Source: Gemmatimonas sp. (GTDB taxonomy: Bacteria; Gemmatimonadota; Gemmatimonadetes; Gemmatimonadales; Gemmatimonadaceae). From it: a DNA stretch of 64,000 nucleotides. Within the stretch, counting starts at the first letter, position 1, and each line of letters begins with the position of its first letter. Positions 22,306 through 32,281 of the stretch are shown piece by piece. Under the pieces are notes generated by a model, which did not search any database, was not told the origin of the DNA, and saw only the letters and a program-made list of their open reading frames with translations. The stretch lies in assembly GCA_011390885.1 (NCBI GenBank), contig JAABRO010000060.1, positions 62,001 to 126,000 on the forward strand, written 5' to 3'. Made by a program: the position numbers and the translations under genes.

Positions 22306-23495
22306 GCACTCGACCTGCTTCTCTGAACCGGCGTCGCGAGGCGTCAGGCCCGTTCCGCTGCTGCCGCGCGTGCCTGCCGATCGGCCTGTTCGTGGCCACG
22401 CTGGGCGCGCCCGCTGCGCTCGTGGCCCAGGGCACGCTCAGCACGCAGGGGTTCGGCTATCCCACGGGGGGCCTCTCGGCGCGCGCGCTCGGGACCGCCG
22501 GTGCCACCGGCGAGTTCGACCTGCTGTCGGCGCGCAACCCGGCCGCCGTCGGCGACATCGGCTCGGCGATCGTGAGCGTGCAGGGGGAGCCCGAACTGCG
22601 GACGGTGCGCATCGGCGAGGTGTCCGAGCGGTCGCGCGTGCAGCGCATCCCGCTGGTGGCCGCCGGCCTGCGCGTGCGCAACGTGGCCATTCTCGCGTCG
22701 GGCACCACCTTGCTCGATCGCTCCTTCTCGACACGCTCCGTGGGCTCGGCCGTCATCGATGGCGTCTCCGTGCCGACCACCGATGAACTCGAGGCGCGCG
22801 GCGCCATGACCGAGATGCGGCTCGCCGCCGGCTGGGCGTGGAAGTCGCTGCGCATGGGGGCGGCCGCCGTCGCCATCACCGGCGACAACACCGTCGTGCG
22901 GGCGCGCTCATTTGCCGATTCGCTGCGCTTCGGCTCCGTGCGTGACACGGCCAGCGTCGGATTCCAGGGGATTGGCGCGTCGTTCGGCCTGAACTGGCGC
23001 CCCACCGATGGCCTGTTGCTCGGCGCGAGCGTGCGCGTGGGCGGCGGGCTCGACGCGGTGCGACGCGACACGGCGATCGCGAAGGCGAACGTGCCGGGAC
23101 GCGTCGGCCTCGGCGTCCTGTACGACGGCCTGGCGGGCACCATCCTTGCGGCGTCCGTCGAACGGGTGTCGTGGTCGGCGATGAACGGCCTCGGCTCGGA
23201 GGCGTCGACGGCGCAGGACGCGACGAACTGGTCGCTCGGCGCCGAGTTCGTCGGTGGCAGCATCCGTCGTTTTCCGGTGTTCTGGCGCGTCGGCTACGCG
23301 CGGCGCGACTTGCCCTTCCTGCTGCGCGACGAGCCCGTCTCCGAGCGGGCGCTGCACGCCGGCCTAGGCATTCCACTCGCCGGTGAGGCGGCCGTGGTCG
23401 ACTTCGCGGTGCAGCGGTCACAGCGCCGGGTGACCGGCGACGCGGCCAGCGAGGATGCGTGGAGCCTGACGGCTGGACTGACCATCCGCCCCTGA
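22302..23495 (+). CDS. Outer-membrane protein (PorV/FadL-like barrel), function unknown
   Basis: 397 residues with a predicted signal peptide ending at about LVAQ/GT (residue 42). The mature start (TQGFGYPTGGLSARALGTAGATGEFD, then ARNPAA) is the pattern seen in PorV, PorQ and FadL-type barrels, where an early Gly-rich segment and an NPAA motif follow cleavage. Alternating hydrophobic strands and a final strand AWSLTAGLTIRP support a beta-barrel. It is coupled to the upstream lipoprotein gene by an ATGA overlap. No specific cargo or function is recognised; a part in lipoprotein export, as for PorV, is only a suggestion. A GC hairpin directly follows the stop. Confidence 0.7.
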   Translation: MSTRPASLNRRREASGPFRCCRACLPIGLFVATLGAPAALVAQGTLSTQGFGYPTGGLSARALGTAGATGEFDLLSARNPAAVGDIGSAIVSVQGEPELRTVRIGEVSERSRVQRIPLVAAGLRVRNVAILASGTTLLDRSFSTRSVGSAVIDGVSVPTTDELEARGAMTEMRLAAGWAWKSLRMGAAAVAITGDNTVVRARSFADSLRFGSVRDTASVGFQGIGASFGLNWRPTDGLLLGASVRVGGGLDAVRRDTAIAKANVPGRVGLGVLYDGLAGTILAASVERVSWSAMNGLGSEASTAQDATNWSLGAEFVGGSIRRFPVFWRVGYARRDLPFLLRDEPVSERALHAGLGIPLAGEAAVVDFAVQRSQRRVTGDAASEDAWSLTAGLTIRP

Positions 23496-23518
23496 CGACT
23501 CCCGGCCCCCCGCCTGAA

Positions 23519-23541
23519 GCCTCCGGGACGGTCCCGGAGGC
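23519..23541 (+). terminator. Perfect palindrome after the outer-membrane protein gene
   Basis: GCCTCCGGGAC and its exact reverse complement GTCCCGGAGGC are separated by one base. It starts 24 bases after the stop codon and is followed by a run of nine C, not T. It may end the alr-deoB-cdd transcript, or be read through into the kinase gene that starts 29 bases further on. Confidence 0.45.
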
Positions 23542-23569
23542 CCCCCCCCGGCCGCGGCCAGCGCTGGCG

Positions 23570-26371
23570 ATGCCGCCGCGCTTCGGAACGTGCGCCGTCC
23601 TGTCGAGACTCCCCTCCGTGCCCAGCAATCTCCCCGCCGCTCTTCGGGAAGCGCTCCCCGAATGGTACCTGCGCCTGCTCGAGCTGCCGCAGGCCACGCC
23701 CGACTACGTCTTCTCCACCTCGCTCGACGGCACGATTCTCTGGGCGAACCCCGCGATGGAGCGCCTCGCGGGCGAGCCGCTCGTGGGCCGCAGCGTGGAG
23801 TTGTTCCGCCCCGACTGGGTGCGCGTGCTGCTCGAGGTCGAAGCACGACCGGCCGCACTGCGCGACGGGTACTGGGTGGGCCAGACCGCCATCGCGCTCC
23901 CCGGTCAGCCGGAGCGCCCGGTGCGGCAGGTGCTCGTCCCGCATCGCGATGCGGCGGGTCGACTCGCCGGCTTCTCGGCGGCGCTGCAGGACTTGAGCGA
24001 GCAGGCGAAGGTCGCCGAGCAGCTGCGCGCGATCGCCGAGACCGTGCCGGTCGGTGTCTTCGTCAACGACGCCGAGGGGAAGTGCGAGTGGGTCAACGCG
24101 ACCTACTGCGAAATGACCGGACGCTCGGCAGAGGAGCTGCTCGGTGACGGCTGGCGCGCGGTGCTGCTGGCGGGCGGCGGCGAGTTTTCGGCGCGTGCGG
24201 TCGAGGAGCTGACGCGGACGGGGCGGCTCGGGCCCGTCGAGGTGTCCTACCTCGGGGCCGATGGCCAGCCGCACACCGGAAGTGTGCGCGCCCGCGTGCT
24301 GCGCAACTCCGATGGCTCGATCCGCGGCCAGGTGGGCGTGGTGGCCGACATCACGAGTGCGCGCGCGCAGCAGGACGCGCTGGCCTTCAGCGAGGAGCGC
24401 TTCCGCGCCGTGCTCGGCACCATCCAGGAGGGCATCGTGATGCACGATGCCTCCGGCGCGGTCACGCTCTGGAATCCGGCCGCCCTGCACATTCTCGGCC
24501 TGACGGCCGAGCAGTTGCGCGGCGTCACGCCCACCGATCCCCGCTGGCGTACCGTCGATGCCGACGGGCGCGCGCTGCGTGGTGACCAGCATCCGGCGTC
24601 GATCGCCCTGCGCACCGGTCAGCCGGTCTCGGGCACCATCATGGGGGTGGCCCGGCCGGACGAGAGTCATGTCTGGCTGCGCGTGAGTGCGCTGCCGATC
24701 ACGCTGCCGGGCCCCGCGCATGAGCGCGGCGTGGTCGTGACCTTCGTCGACATCACCGAGCAGCGACTCGCCGAGGAGCGGCTGCGCGCCAGTGAGCAGG
24801 AGTTGCGGGCCGTGACCGATGCCGCACGCGAGGCGATCTGCCTCCACGAGGCCGATGGCACGTATCGCTGGGTGAGCGAAGGCGCCGCGGAGGTGCTTGG
24901 CTGGGAGCCGGCGCAGCTGCTCGGTCGCAATGCCTACGAGTTCTTTCACGCGGATGACAGCGAGCGCATTCGCCGGGAGTCGCACGAACCCACGCTGCAG
25001 GGCACGGACTCGCACACCATCACGTATCGCTTCCGGCGTGCGGACGGCAGCTTCAGCTGGCTGGAGACGACGTCCGCGATCGTGCCGGCCACGGACGACA
25101 TGCCGCTGCGCATCGTCTCCACCTCGCGGTCGGCCGATTCGCGCGTGGCCGACGACGCTCGCAAGTCCGTGCGGCAGCGACTCGGCGGCGTCACGCACTT
25201 CGCCGGCCGCCTCGCCCATGACTTCACCAACCTGTACACGGTGCTGCAGTCGCGGCTCGAACTCATGCGCGATCGGCTCGAGGGCGATGTGCGCGAGGAC
25301 CTCGAGGCCGCGTTCGCCGCCATCGACCGCGCCACGGAACTCACGCGGGCACTGCGCGCCCTTGGCGGCCGAGAGCAGATGTCGCTCGTGCCCGTTGCGC
25401 TCGCGGTGCTGGTGGCGGAGCTCGCGCCTGAGCTCGCGCGCTCGACCGGTGCGCGGGTGCGGGTGGAGGCGAACGCCGAGCACGCGCCGATGCCGGTGCT
25501 GCTCGATCGGGACGCGTTCGCGGCCACGCTGCTCGCCGTGGTGCGCAACGCGGTTGAGGCGCAGCACCAGCCGACCACGATCACACTGCACACCGAGCTC
25601 GTGCGGGTGCGCACGCCCATCGTGGAGGCGCACGGCGAGGTGCCGGTCGGTGACTGGGCGGTCCTGCGGTGTCGCGACAACGGCCCCGGCATCGACGCAG
25701 ACGTGCTCGGCTCCCTGTTCGAGCCGGAGTTTTCCACCAAGCGCGCCCAGATCGAGACGGGACTCGGCCTGCCCGTGGCGCTCGCGCGTATGCAACGCAT
25801 GCTGGGACACCTCTCGGTGGCCCGGCGTGCCGAGGGCGGCACCGAGGTGTCGCTCTGGCTGCCGCTCACGCGCGTGGCGCTAGGCGAGGGCGATGCGCAG
25901 GATGCCGATGCCCCGGTGAAGTCGGCGACGCCGGAGGCCCCGGTGCGCTCGGTCACGCCGCCTGCGGCGGCGCCGGGCCCCGGGGCGCACATCCTGCTCA
26001 TCGACGACGACGCCCTCGTGCTGAGCACCGCACAGCGGCTGCTCCTGCGCGCCGGCTACCGGGTGACCTGCGCGTCGAGCGGTGCCGAAGCGCTCGAGCT
26101 GCTGGCCGCGGACACGCTCGACATCGACGTGCTGCTCTCCGATGTGGTCATGCCCGGCGTCTCCGGTCCGCAGCTCGTCGCGGCCCGACGTGCTGCTGGC
26201 GACCGGCGACCGGCGGTCTACATGTCGGGGTACACCGCCGACGCGCTCCCGCTGCCGCACATGCCGGAACCGGGGGCGGAACTGGTGACCAAGCCCTTCA
26301 CGTCGGCCCAGCTCGTGGGAGCGATCGAACGGGCAGTGGCCCGGGCGCGGCGCGCGGAGCCGGCGGGGTAG
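23570..26371 (+). CDS. Soluble hybrid histidine kinase with four PAS domains and a receiver
   Basis: 933-residue cytoplasmic signalling protein; no membrane segment is visible. Four PAS domains follow one another (about 30-130, 145-260, 275-405 and 415-530), each with recognisable cores such as DGTILWANPAMERL and EGKCEWVNATYCEMTG. The kinase core has H550 in LAHDFTNLYTVL. It has an N-box RNAVEAQ, DNGPGID and a degenerate ATP lid (KRAQIETGLGLPVAL, where GTGLGL would be usual). The C-terminal receiver has Asp858 in LSDVVMPG. The start is uncertain: a GTG at 23618 is in frame and neither site has a ribosome-binding sequence. There is no DNA-binding output or adjacent regulator. The PAS repertoire could bind cofactors or small molecules, but which is unknown. 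Confidence 0.85.
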   Translation: MPPRFGTCAVLSRLPSVPSNLPAALREALPEWYLRLLELPQATPDYVFSTSLDGTILWANPAMERLAGEPLVGRSVELFRPDWVRVLLEVEARPAALRDGYWVGQTAIALPGQPERPVRQVLVPHRDAAGRLAGFSAALQDLSEQAKVAEQLRAIAETVPVGVFVNDAEGKCEWVNATYCEMTGRSAEELLGDGWRAVLLAGGGEFSARAVEELTRTGRLGPVEVSYLGADGQPHTGSVRARVLRNSDGSIRGQVGVVADITSARAQQDALAFSEERFRAVLGTIQEGIVMHDASGAVTLWNPAALHILGLTAEQLRGVTPTDPRWRTVDADGRALRGDQHPASIALRTGQPVSGTIMGVARPDESHVWLRVSALPITLPGPAHERGVVVTFVDITEQRLAEERLRASEQELRAVTDAAREAICLHEADGTYRWVSEGAAEVLGWEPAQLLGRNAYEFFHADDSERIRRESHEPTLQGTDSHTITYRFRRADGSFSWLETTSAIVPATDDMPLRIVSTSRSADSRVADDARKSVRQRLGGVTHFAGRLAHDFTNLYTVLQSRLELMRDRLEGDVREDLEAAFAAIDRATELTRALRALGGREQMSLVPVALAVLVAELAPELARSTGARVRVEANAEHAPMPVLLDRDAFAATLLAVVRNAVEAQHQPTTITLHTELVRVRTPIVEAHGEVPVGDWAVLRCRDNGPGIDADVLGSLFEPEFSTKRAQIETGLGLPVALARMQRMLGHLSVARRAEGGTEVSLWLPLTRVALGEGDAQDADAPVKSATPEAPVRSVTPPAAAPGPGAHILLIDDDALVLSTAQRLLLRAGYRVTCASSGAEALELLAADTLDIDVLLSDVVMPGVSGPQLVAARRAAGDRRPAVYMSGYTADALPLPHMPEPGAELVTKPFTSAQLVGAIERAVARARRAEPAG

Positions 26372-26441
26372 GGGCGGCCGGCACGCGGTAGGCGGCGGGC
26401 GCGCGTTGAACCCGAGTCGCCGGGTCGGCTATCATTCCGGG

Positions 26442-27794
<1,353 letters not shown>

Positions 27795-27815
27795 CCGGGT
27801 CGGCGCTGCGATCGC

Positions 27816-27846
27816 ATGATGGTGCGCGGCGACGAATGATGGTGCG
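27816..27846 (+). repeat. Direct repeat ATGATGGTGCG, two copies 20 bases apart
   Basis: The 11-base sequence occurs at 27816-27826 and 27836-27846 in the gap between miaB and comEC. The 20-base period equals about two helical turns, as for paired protein-binding half-sites, but a short accidental duplication is just as possible. Confidence 0.4.
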
Positions 27847-27855
27847 TTCGACTCG

Positions 27856-27887
27856 GAGGCGGGGCACCCTGTGAGGTGCCCCGCCTC
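27856..27887 (+). terminator. 13-bp hairpin behind miaB, overlapping the comEC start
   Basis: GAGGCGGGGCACC (27856-27868) and GGTGCCCCGCCTC (27875-27887) form a perfect 13-bp stem with the six-base loop CTGTGA, followed by GTCTATTTCG. It looks like an intrinsic terminator for miaB, but its right arm contains the first start codon available to comEC (GTG at 27876). It could instead, or also, hide that start and limit translation. Confidence 0.65.
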
Positions 27888-30290
27888 GTCTATTTCGTCG
27901 GTGCCTGGCTCGCCGGCGCCTCGCTCATCTCGGTGCTGCACGCGCACGCGCGCGCCGGTGGCACGGTCGTGCCCGATGCGCTGCTGGCCGGATGCCTCGG
28001 CGCCGCGCTGCTCGCGGTCGTCCGCCTCGTGCGCGACGCGCGCACGGGCGTTCGCGCGGGCGTCTGCACGCCGACGTCGTCGACGGTGCTCGCCTCGTTC
28101 GCCATCGGCGTGGGGGCCGTCGTCATCGGACACGGCGCGTGGCAGGCCGACCGTCAGTGCCTCGCCGCGCTCGGCGATCCGGCGCAGCCGTTGCTGGTGC
28201 GCCTCGACGCCGAGGCCGAGCCGGGGGCGTGGGTGCGTGGCGTCGCGCGCGCGGATGCGCGTGCGCAGGCGCGTGCGCAGGCGCGTGACGTAGACGACGC
28301 GCGCGCGCCCTGTCGCGTTCCGGTTGCCGTGGCGGTGCGCGAGGGCGACGCCGTCGCCGGCGCGTGGGTGCGAGTCGAGGCGACGCGCCTCGCCACGGGC
28401 CAGCTGCTGCGCCTCGACGAGGCGCGCGTCGTGCCCACGGGCAGTGTGGACTGGCTGCAGGGGTGGCGCGCGCGCACCGGCCGCACCATCGACACGCTGT
28501 TCGCCGAGCGCGCCCCGCTCGTGCGTGCGCTGCTCGTGGCCGACCAGCAGGGCATCGACGTCGCCGTGCGTGACCGATTCGCCTCGGCAGGCCTCGTGCA
28601 CGTGCTCTCGATCTCCGGGCTGCACGTCGCGATCATCGCGGGAGCCCTACGCACGCTTGGCGCCGCGCTGCGGCTCCGCCGCGCCACCGCCGACCTGCTC
28701 GCGCTGCTCGGCGTCGGCGGTTACGTCACGCTGCTCGGGCTGCCGCCACCGGCGGTGCGCGCTGCCACCATGCTGGCCGTGCTCATGCTCTCGGCTCGGC
28801 TCGGCCGCCCCGTGCATCCGTGGACGGCGCTCGCGCTCGGTGTCGTGGTGCCGACGCTCGACCCGCGGGTGGTCGCCTCGCTCGGCTGGCAGCTCTCGGC
28901 GAGCGGCATGGCGGCGCTCGTGGGCGCACGCGGTCTCATGCGGCGCTGGCGCGCGTGGCCGCTCGTTCGTCCGGCCAACGCGACCCGGTCGGCGGCGGGA
29001 CGGCTGGTGTGGCGGCTCCGCGTCGCCGGCCCGCGGCTCGATGGCTGTCGCCTGGTCGTGGTGCAGGAGCTGGCCGTCGGCACGATCGCCTCACTCGTGA
29101 GTGCGCCGCTGGTGGCCTGGGCGTTCGGCAGGGTCAGCCTCGTCGCGCCGCTCGCGAACCTGGCGGCGGCGCCGGTGGTCACCCTGCTGCAGCCCACCCT
29201 CTTCCTCGCCCTGGTGCTCGCGCCGGTACCCGCCGTGGCACGCTGGGTGGCGGACGCCTCGGTGTGGCCGCTCCTGCTGCTCGACCGGATTGCGCTCGTG
29301 GCGAGCGGCGTGCCGTTCGCTGCGCTCGACGTCGCGCCCGGTGTCGTCACGGCGCTCTGCATGGGTGTGACCGTGGGGGCGCTCGTGGTCGCCACGGCCC
29401 GTCGGCGCATCATGCCGCCGCTGCTCGTGGGCGCCGCCGCCGTGGTCGTGGCCATCTGGGCCCCCGTGCTCGGTCCGGGCCCGGGGCAGCTCGAACTGCA
29501 CGTGCTCGATGTCGGGCAGGGTGATGCGCTCGCGCTGCGCACGCCGCGCGGGCGCTGGGTGCTCGTGGACGCCGGGCGCACGTGGACGGGTGGCGATGCG
29601 GGACGCCGGTCCGTGGTGCCGTACGTGCGGCGCCGCGGCGGGGCCGTGGCGCTCTTCGTGCTCTCGCACCCCGATGCCGATCACGTGGGGGGCGCGCCGA
29701 GCGTGCTGGACGCCCTGCGGCCGGCCCGCTGGTGGGACCCCGGCTTCGTGCACACGAGCGACGTGTACCGTGAGGCGCTCGCCGTGGCCCGCCGTCACGC
29801 CATTCCCTGGCGGCGCGCGCAGGCCGGCGACTCCCTCCGGATCGACGGCGTGCTGCTGCGCGTGCTCGGCCCCGACTCGGCGTGGACCGCCGCGCAGTCG
29901 AGCGCGAACGACGCCAGCGCGGTGCTGCTCGTGCAGCACGGGCGCGTGCGGTTCCTGCTCACGGGCGATGCCGAAGCCGCCGAGGAGGCGTGGCTGGTCG
30001 AGCGGTGGGGCGCAGCGCTCGAGGCCACGGTGCTCAAGGTCGGCCACCACGGCAGCCGCACCAGCTCCACGCCCGCCTTTCTCGACGCCGTGCGTCCGCA
30101 GGTGGCCCTCATCTCGGTGGGGGCGGGCAATCGCTACGGCCACCCGGCGCCGCCCGTGGTCGAGGCGCTGCGGGACCGCGCGGTGGAGCTCCTGCGCACC
30201 GATCGCGACGGGGCGATCGTCCTGCGCACCGACGGTCGGTCGCTCACGCTCGAGACGCGCCACGCCCGGTGGACCCGCCCGGTGCCCTGA
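27876..30290 (+). CDS. comEC: DNA internalization/competence protein ComEC/Rec2
   Basis: Inner-membrane channel for uptake of single-stranded DNA in natural transformation, 804 residues. The N-terminal part has membrane helices and a DUF4131-like soluble segment (about 60-200). The Competence domain starts with LVVADQQGID and contains the hallmark LVHVLSISGLHVAIIAGAL; several helices follow. The C-terminal metallo-beta-lactamase domain starts at LDVGQGDALALRT and keeps the metal motif SHPDADH (H598, D600, D602, H603) and KVGHHGS. It is likely to be a nuclease that degrades the non-transported strand. The first start in frame is the GTG inside a strong hairpin; the next good in-frame GTG is at 27933. 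Competence needs other genes that are not in this window. Confidence 0.9.
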   Translation: MPRLVYFVGAWLAGASLISVLHAHARAGGTVVPDALLAGCLGAALLAVVRLVRDARTGVRAGVCTPTSSTVLASFAIGVGAVVIGHGAWQADRQCLAALGDPAQPLLVRLDAEAEPGAWVRGVARADARAQARAQARDVDDARAPCRVPVAVAVREGDAVAGAWVRVEATRLATGQLLRLDEARVVPTGSVDWLQGWRARTGRTIDTLFAERAPLVRALLVADQQGIDVAVRDRFASAGLVHVLSISGLHVAIIAGALRTLGAALRLRRATADLLALLGVGGYVTLLGLPPPAVRAATMLAVLMLSARLGRPVHPWTALALGVVVPTLDPRVVASLGWQLSASGMAALVGARGLMRRWRAWPLVRPANATRSAAGRLVWRLRVAGPRLDGCRLVVVQELAVGTIASLVSAPLVAWAFGRVSLVAPLANLAAAPVVTLLQPTLFLALVLAPVPAVARWVADASVWPLLLLDRIALVASGVPFAALDVAPGVVTALCMGVTVGALVVATARRRIMPPLLVGAAAVVVAIWAPVLGPGPGQLELHVLDVGQGDALALRTPRGRWVLVDAGRTWTGGDAGRRSVVPYVRRRGGAVALFVLSHPDADHVGGAPSVLDALRPARWWDPGFVHTSDVYREALAVARRHAIPWRRAQAGDSLRIDGVLLRVLGPDSAWTAAQSSANDASAVLLVQHGRVRFLLTGDAEAAEEAWLVERWGAALEATVLKVGHHGSRTSSTPAFLDAVRPQVALISVGAGNRYGHPAPPVVEALRDRAVELLRTDRDGAIVLRTDGRSLTLETRHARWTRPVP

Positions 30291-30386
30291 CGGCACCGAA
30301 AAAGCGGGCGCGCTCTTGCATCCGCTCGCGTACGATCGCCAGTTTCACGGATCGGCCGGTCCTGTCTCCCGAGCGAGGTCTCATCC

Positions 30387-31451
30387 GTGGTCAAGCACAC
30401 CGCCACATCCGTCGTCACCATCGAACGGTTCATCATCGAGGAAGAGCGCAACTTCCCCGAAGCCACGGGTGAACTCTCCGGTATCCTCTACGACATGGCG
30501 CTGGCCGGCAAGATGATTGCCAACAAGGTGCGCAGCGCCGGCCTCGCGGACATCCTCGGCTCCGCCGGGGCCGAAAATGTACAGGGCGAGATCCAGCAGA
30601 AGCTCGACGTGATCTCCAACGAGATCATCGTCAAGGCGTTCGACCACGGCGGTCGCCTGTGTGCCATGGCGTCAGAAGAGGAACCCGGCATCATCCAGAT
30701 CCCGGACGGCTTCCGCACCGGCAAGTACGTCATGCTCTTCGATCCGCTCGACGGCTCGAGCAACATCGACGTGAACGTGCCCGTGGGCACGATCTTCTCG
30801 GTGTACAAGAAGATCACGCGCGGCCCGCGCGGTGAGATGGAGGACATGCTGCAGCCGGGGCGACGTCAGGTGGCCGCGGGCTACATCATCTATGGCTCGA
30901 GCACGATGCTCGTATACACCACGGGGCAGGGTGCGCACGGCTTCACGCTCGATCCGTCCATCGGCGAGTTCCTGCTGTCGCATCCGCACATCCGGATTCC
31001 GAGCACCGGGCGCTACCTGTCGGTGAACGATGCGTACGAGCAGGACTGGCCGGAGCCTACCCGAGCGCTCATGCGCCGCTACCGTGGCCTCGACGGTGTG
31101 CGCAAGCCGCTCAACGTGCGCTACGTGGGTTCGCTGGTGGCCGACTTCCATCGCAACCTGCTCGGCGGCGGCGTGTTCGCGTATCCCAGCAATGCGCGCT
31201 CGCCGCGCGGCAAGCTGCGCCTGCTCTACGAGGCCAACCCGCTCGCCTTCATCGTGGAGCAGGCCGGTGGCCTCGCCACCGACGGCTCGCGCCGCATCCT
31301 CGACATCGATCCCACCGAACTGCACCAGCGCACGCCGCTGTACATCGGCAGCAAGGACGAAGTCGAGACGGTGGCGGAGTTCCTGCAGGGTGAGGAAATC
31401 CCGCCGCGTCGCCGTCGTGAAGACGCCACGGTCGCGGTCAGCGAGGACTGA
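30387..31451 (+). CDS. fbp: Fructose-1,6-bisphosphatase class I
   Basis: Gluconeogenic enzyme hydrolysing fructose 1,6-bisphosphate to fructose 6-phosphate, 354 residues (family 330-360). The metal site D119-P-L-D122-GSSNID is intact. [17 protein letters not shown] and [15 protein letters not shown] (N-terminal), [22 protein letters not shown] and the C-terminal [14 protein letters not shown] also match. It starts with GTG, 96 bases behind comEC. A strong terminator hairpin follows, so fbp ends this gene set. The last 20 residues are a basic/acidic tail beyond the family core. Regulation by AMP cannot be judged from the sequence. Confidence 0.95.
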   Translation: MVKHTATSVVTIERFIIEEERNFPEATGELSGILYDMALAGKMIANKVRSAGLADILGSAGAENVQGEIQQKLDVISNEIIVKAFDHGGRLCAMASEEEPGIIQIPDGFRTGKYVMLFDPLDGSSNIDVNVPVGTIFSVYKKITRGPRGEMEDMLQPGRRQVAAGYIIYGSSTMLVYTTGQGAHGFTLDPSIGEFLLSHPHIRIPSTGRYLSVNDAYEQDWPEPTRALMRRYRGLDGVRKPLNVRYVGSLVADFHRNLLGGGVFAYPSNARSPRGKLRLLYEANPLAFIVEQAGGLATDGSRRILDIDPTELHQRTPLYIGSKDEVETVAEFLQGEEIPPRRRREDATVAVSED

Positions 31452-31468
31452 TCGCGGGCCGTGAACGA

Positions 31469-31501
31469 ACGCCCTCCGACCGCCACGCGGTCGGGGGGCG
31501 T
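31469..31501 (+). terminator. Terminator hairpin after fbp
   Basis: Arms at 31469-31483 and 31487-31501 form a 15-bp stem (one G-T pair) around the loop CAC, starting 18 bases after the fbp stop. There is no T-run, but the stem is long and isolated. Confidence 0.65.
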
Positions 31502-31566
31502 CGTCGTGTGAGGGGCTCAGGGAGAAGCAGACGGGACTGTCGGGGAAGCGCCGACGAGCAACTGGT

Positions 31567-31581
31567 ATATGTACTGCATAT
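31567..31581 (+). promoter_or_regulatory. AT-rich inverted repeat upstream of the FAS1 lipoprotein gene
   Basis: ATATG and CATAT flank TACTG, within the most AT-rich stretch of this region (about 31561-31583). It lies 91 bases upstream of the ATG at 31673 and downstream of the fbp terminator, where a promoter or operator is expected. TATATG could serve as a -10 box, but no convincing -35 was found. Confidence 0.35.
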
Positions 31582-31672
31582 TGGTCGCGCGTTCACGCCG
31601 AGCGGCGCACGTCCAACCCGCAGCACTCCCCAGGGACGCTCCGCGTCCGCACTCCCCTCGCGAGGTATTTCC

Positions 31673-32239
31673 ATGCGGTCCAGATCGCTCGTGGTCTCTC
31701 TGCTCGCCATCGCCCCTCTGCTGCTCGCCTGCGGCGGCGGTGCATCGAACGCCGATTCTTCCAGCGCCGAATCAGGAGCGCCACCCGAAGCACGCTCCGC
31801 CGGACAGGCCAACACCGACGACGGCGAGTCCATGCCGAACGTGGTGCGCATCGCCGCCGGCTCGGCCGACCATACCACGCTCGTGGCGGCGCTCGAGGCC
31901 GCCGGTCTGGTGGACGCGCTTGCCAATCCGGGGCCGTTCACCGTGTTCGCGCCGGTCAATACCGCGTTCGAGAAGCTCCCGGCCGGTGCCCTCGACGACC
32001 TGCTCAAGCCCGAGAACAAGGCCAAGCTCAAGGCCGTGCTGTACCACCACGTCATCACCTCGTCGCGGTCGCTCGATGATTTCGCTGATGGCGAAGTGAT
32101 CAGCATGCTCGACGGGCCTCAGGAGACGATCCGCAAGACCGCCGACGGCGCCTTCATCGGGGATGCCCGAATCGTCGCCTCCGTGCAGGCGTCGAACGGG
32201 ATGGTGCACGTGGTGGACGCGGTGATCCTGCCCGAGTGA
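31673..32239 (+). CDS. Single-domain fasciclin (FAS1) lipoprotein
   Basis: 188-residue secreted lipoprotein. The signal ends in the lipobox LLAC, followed by a Ser/Ala/Glu-rich linker. One FAS1 domain covers about residues 55-187 with both conserved boxes: GPFTVFAPVNTAFEKLP (H1) and SNGMVHVVDAVILP (H2), and YHHV between them. FAS1 domains mediate adhesion and low-affinity protein or carbohydrate binding at the cell surface. The ATG was chosen over the longer open frame because it gives the lipoprotein signal; GCGAGG lies upstream. It stands alone between the fbp terminator and a convergent gene. A second, four-domain FAS1 lipoprotein lies 6 kb downstream. Confidence 0.88.
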   Translation: MRSRSLVVSLLAIAPLLLACGGGASNADSSSAESGAPPEARSAGQANTDDGESMPNVVRIAAGSADHTTLVAALEAAGLVDALANPGPFTVFAPVNTAFEKLPAGALDDLLKPENKAKLKAVLYHHVITSSRSLDDFADGEVISMLDGPQETIRKTADGAFIGDARIVASVQASNGMVHVVDAVILPE

Positions 32240-32281
32240 CCGTACGCCGCGGACCCCGGCGCGCGACCGGTGAGGTTCGCC

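Noticed and set aside
27841-27860. T-loop-like TTCGACTC, possible tRNA between miaB and comEC
   Set aside because: No acceptor, D or anticodon stem fits around it, and the downstream part forms a different 13-bp hairpin.
28261-28300. GTGCGCAGGC repeats inside comEC as a CRISPR or satellite
   Set aside because: They are three short in-frame repeats encoding Ala/Gln/Arg within the soluble segment; no spacers and no array structure.
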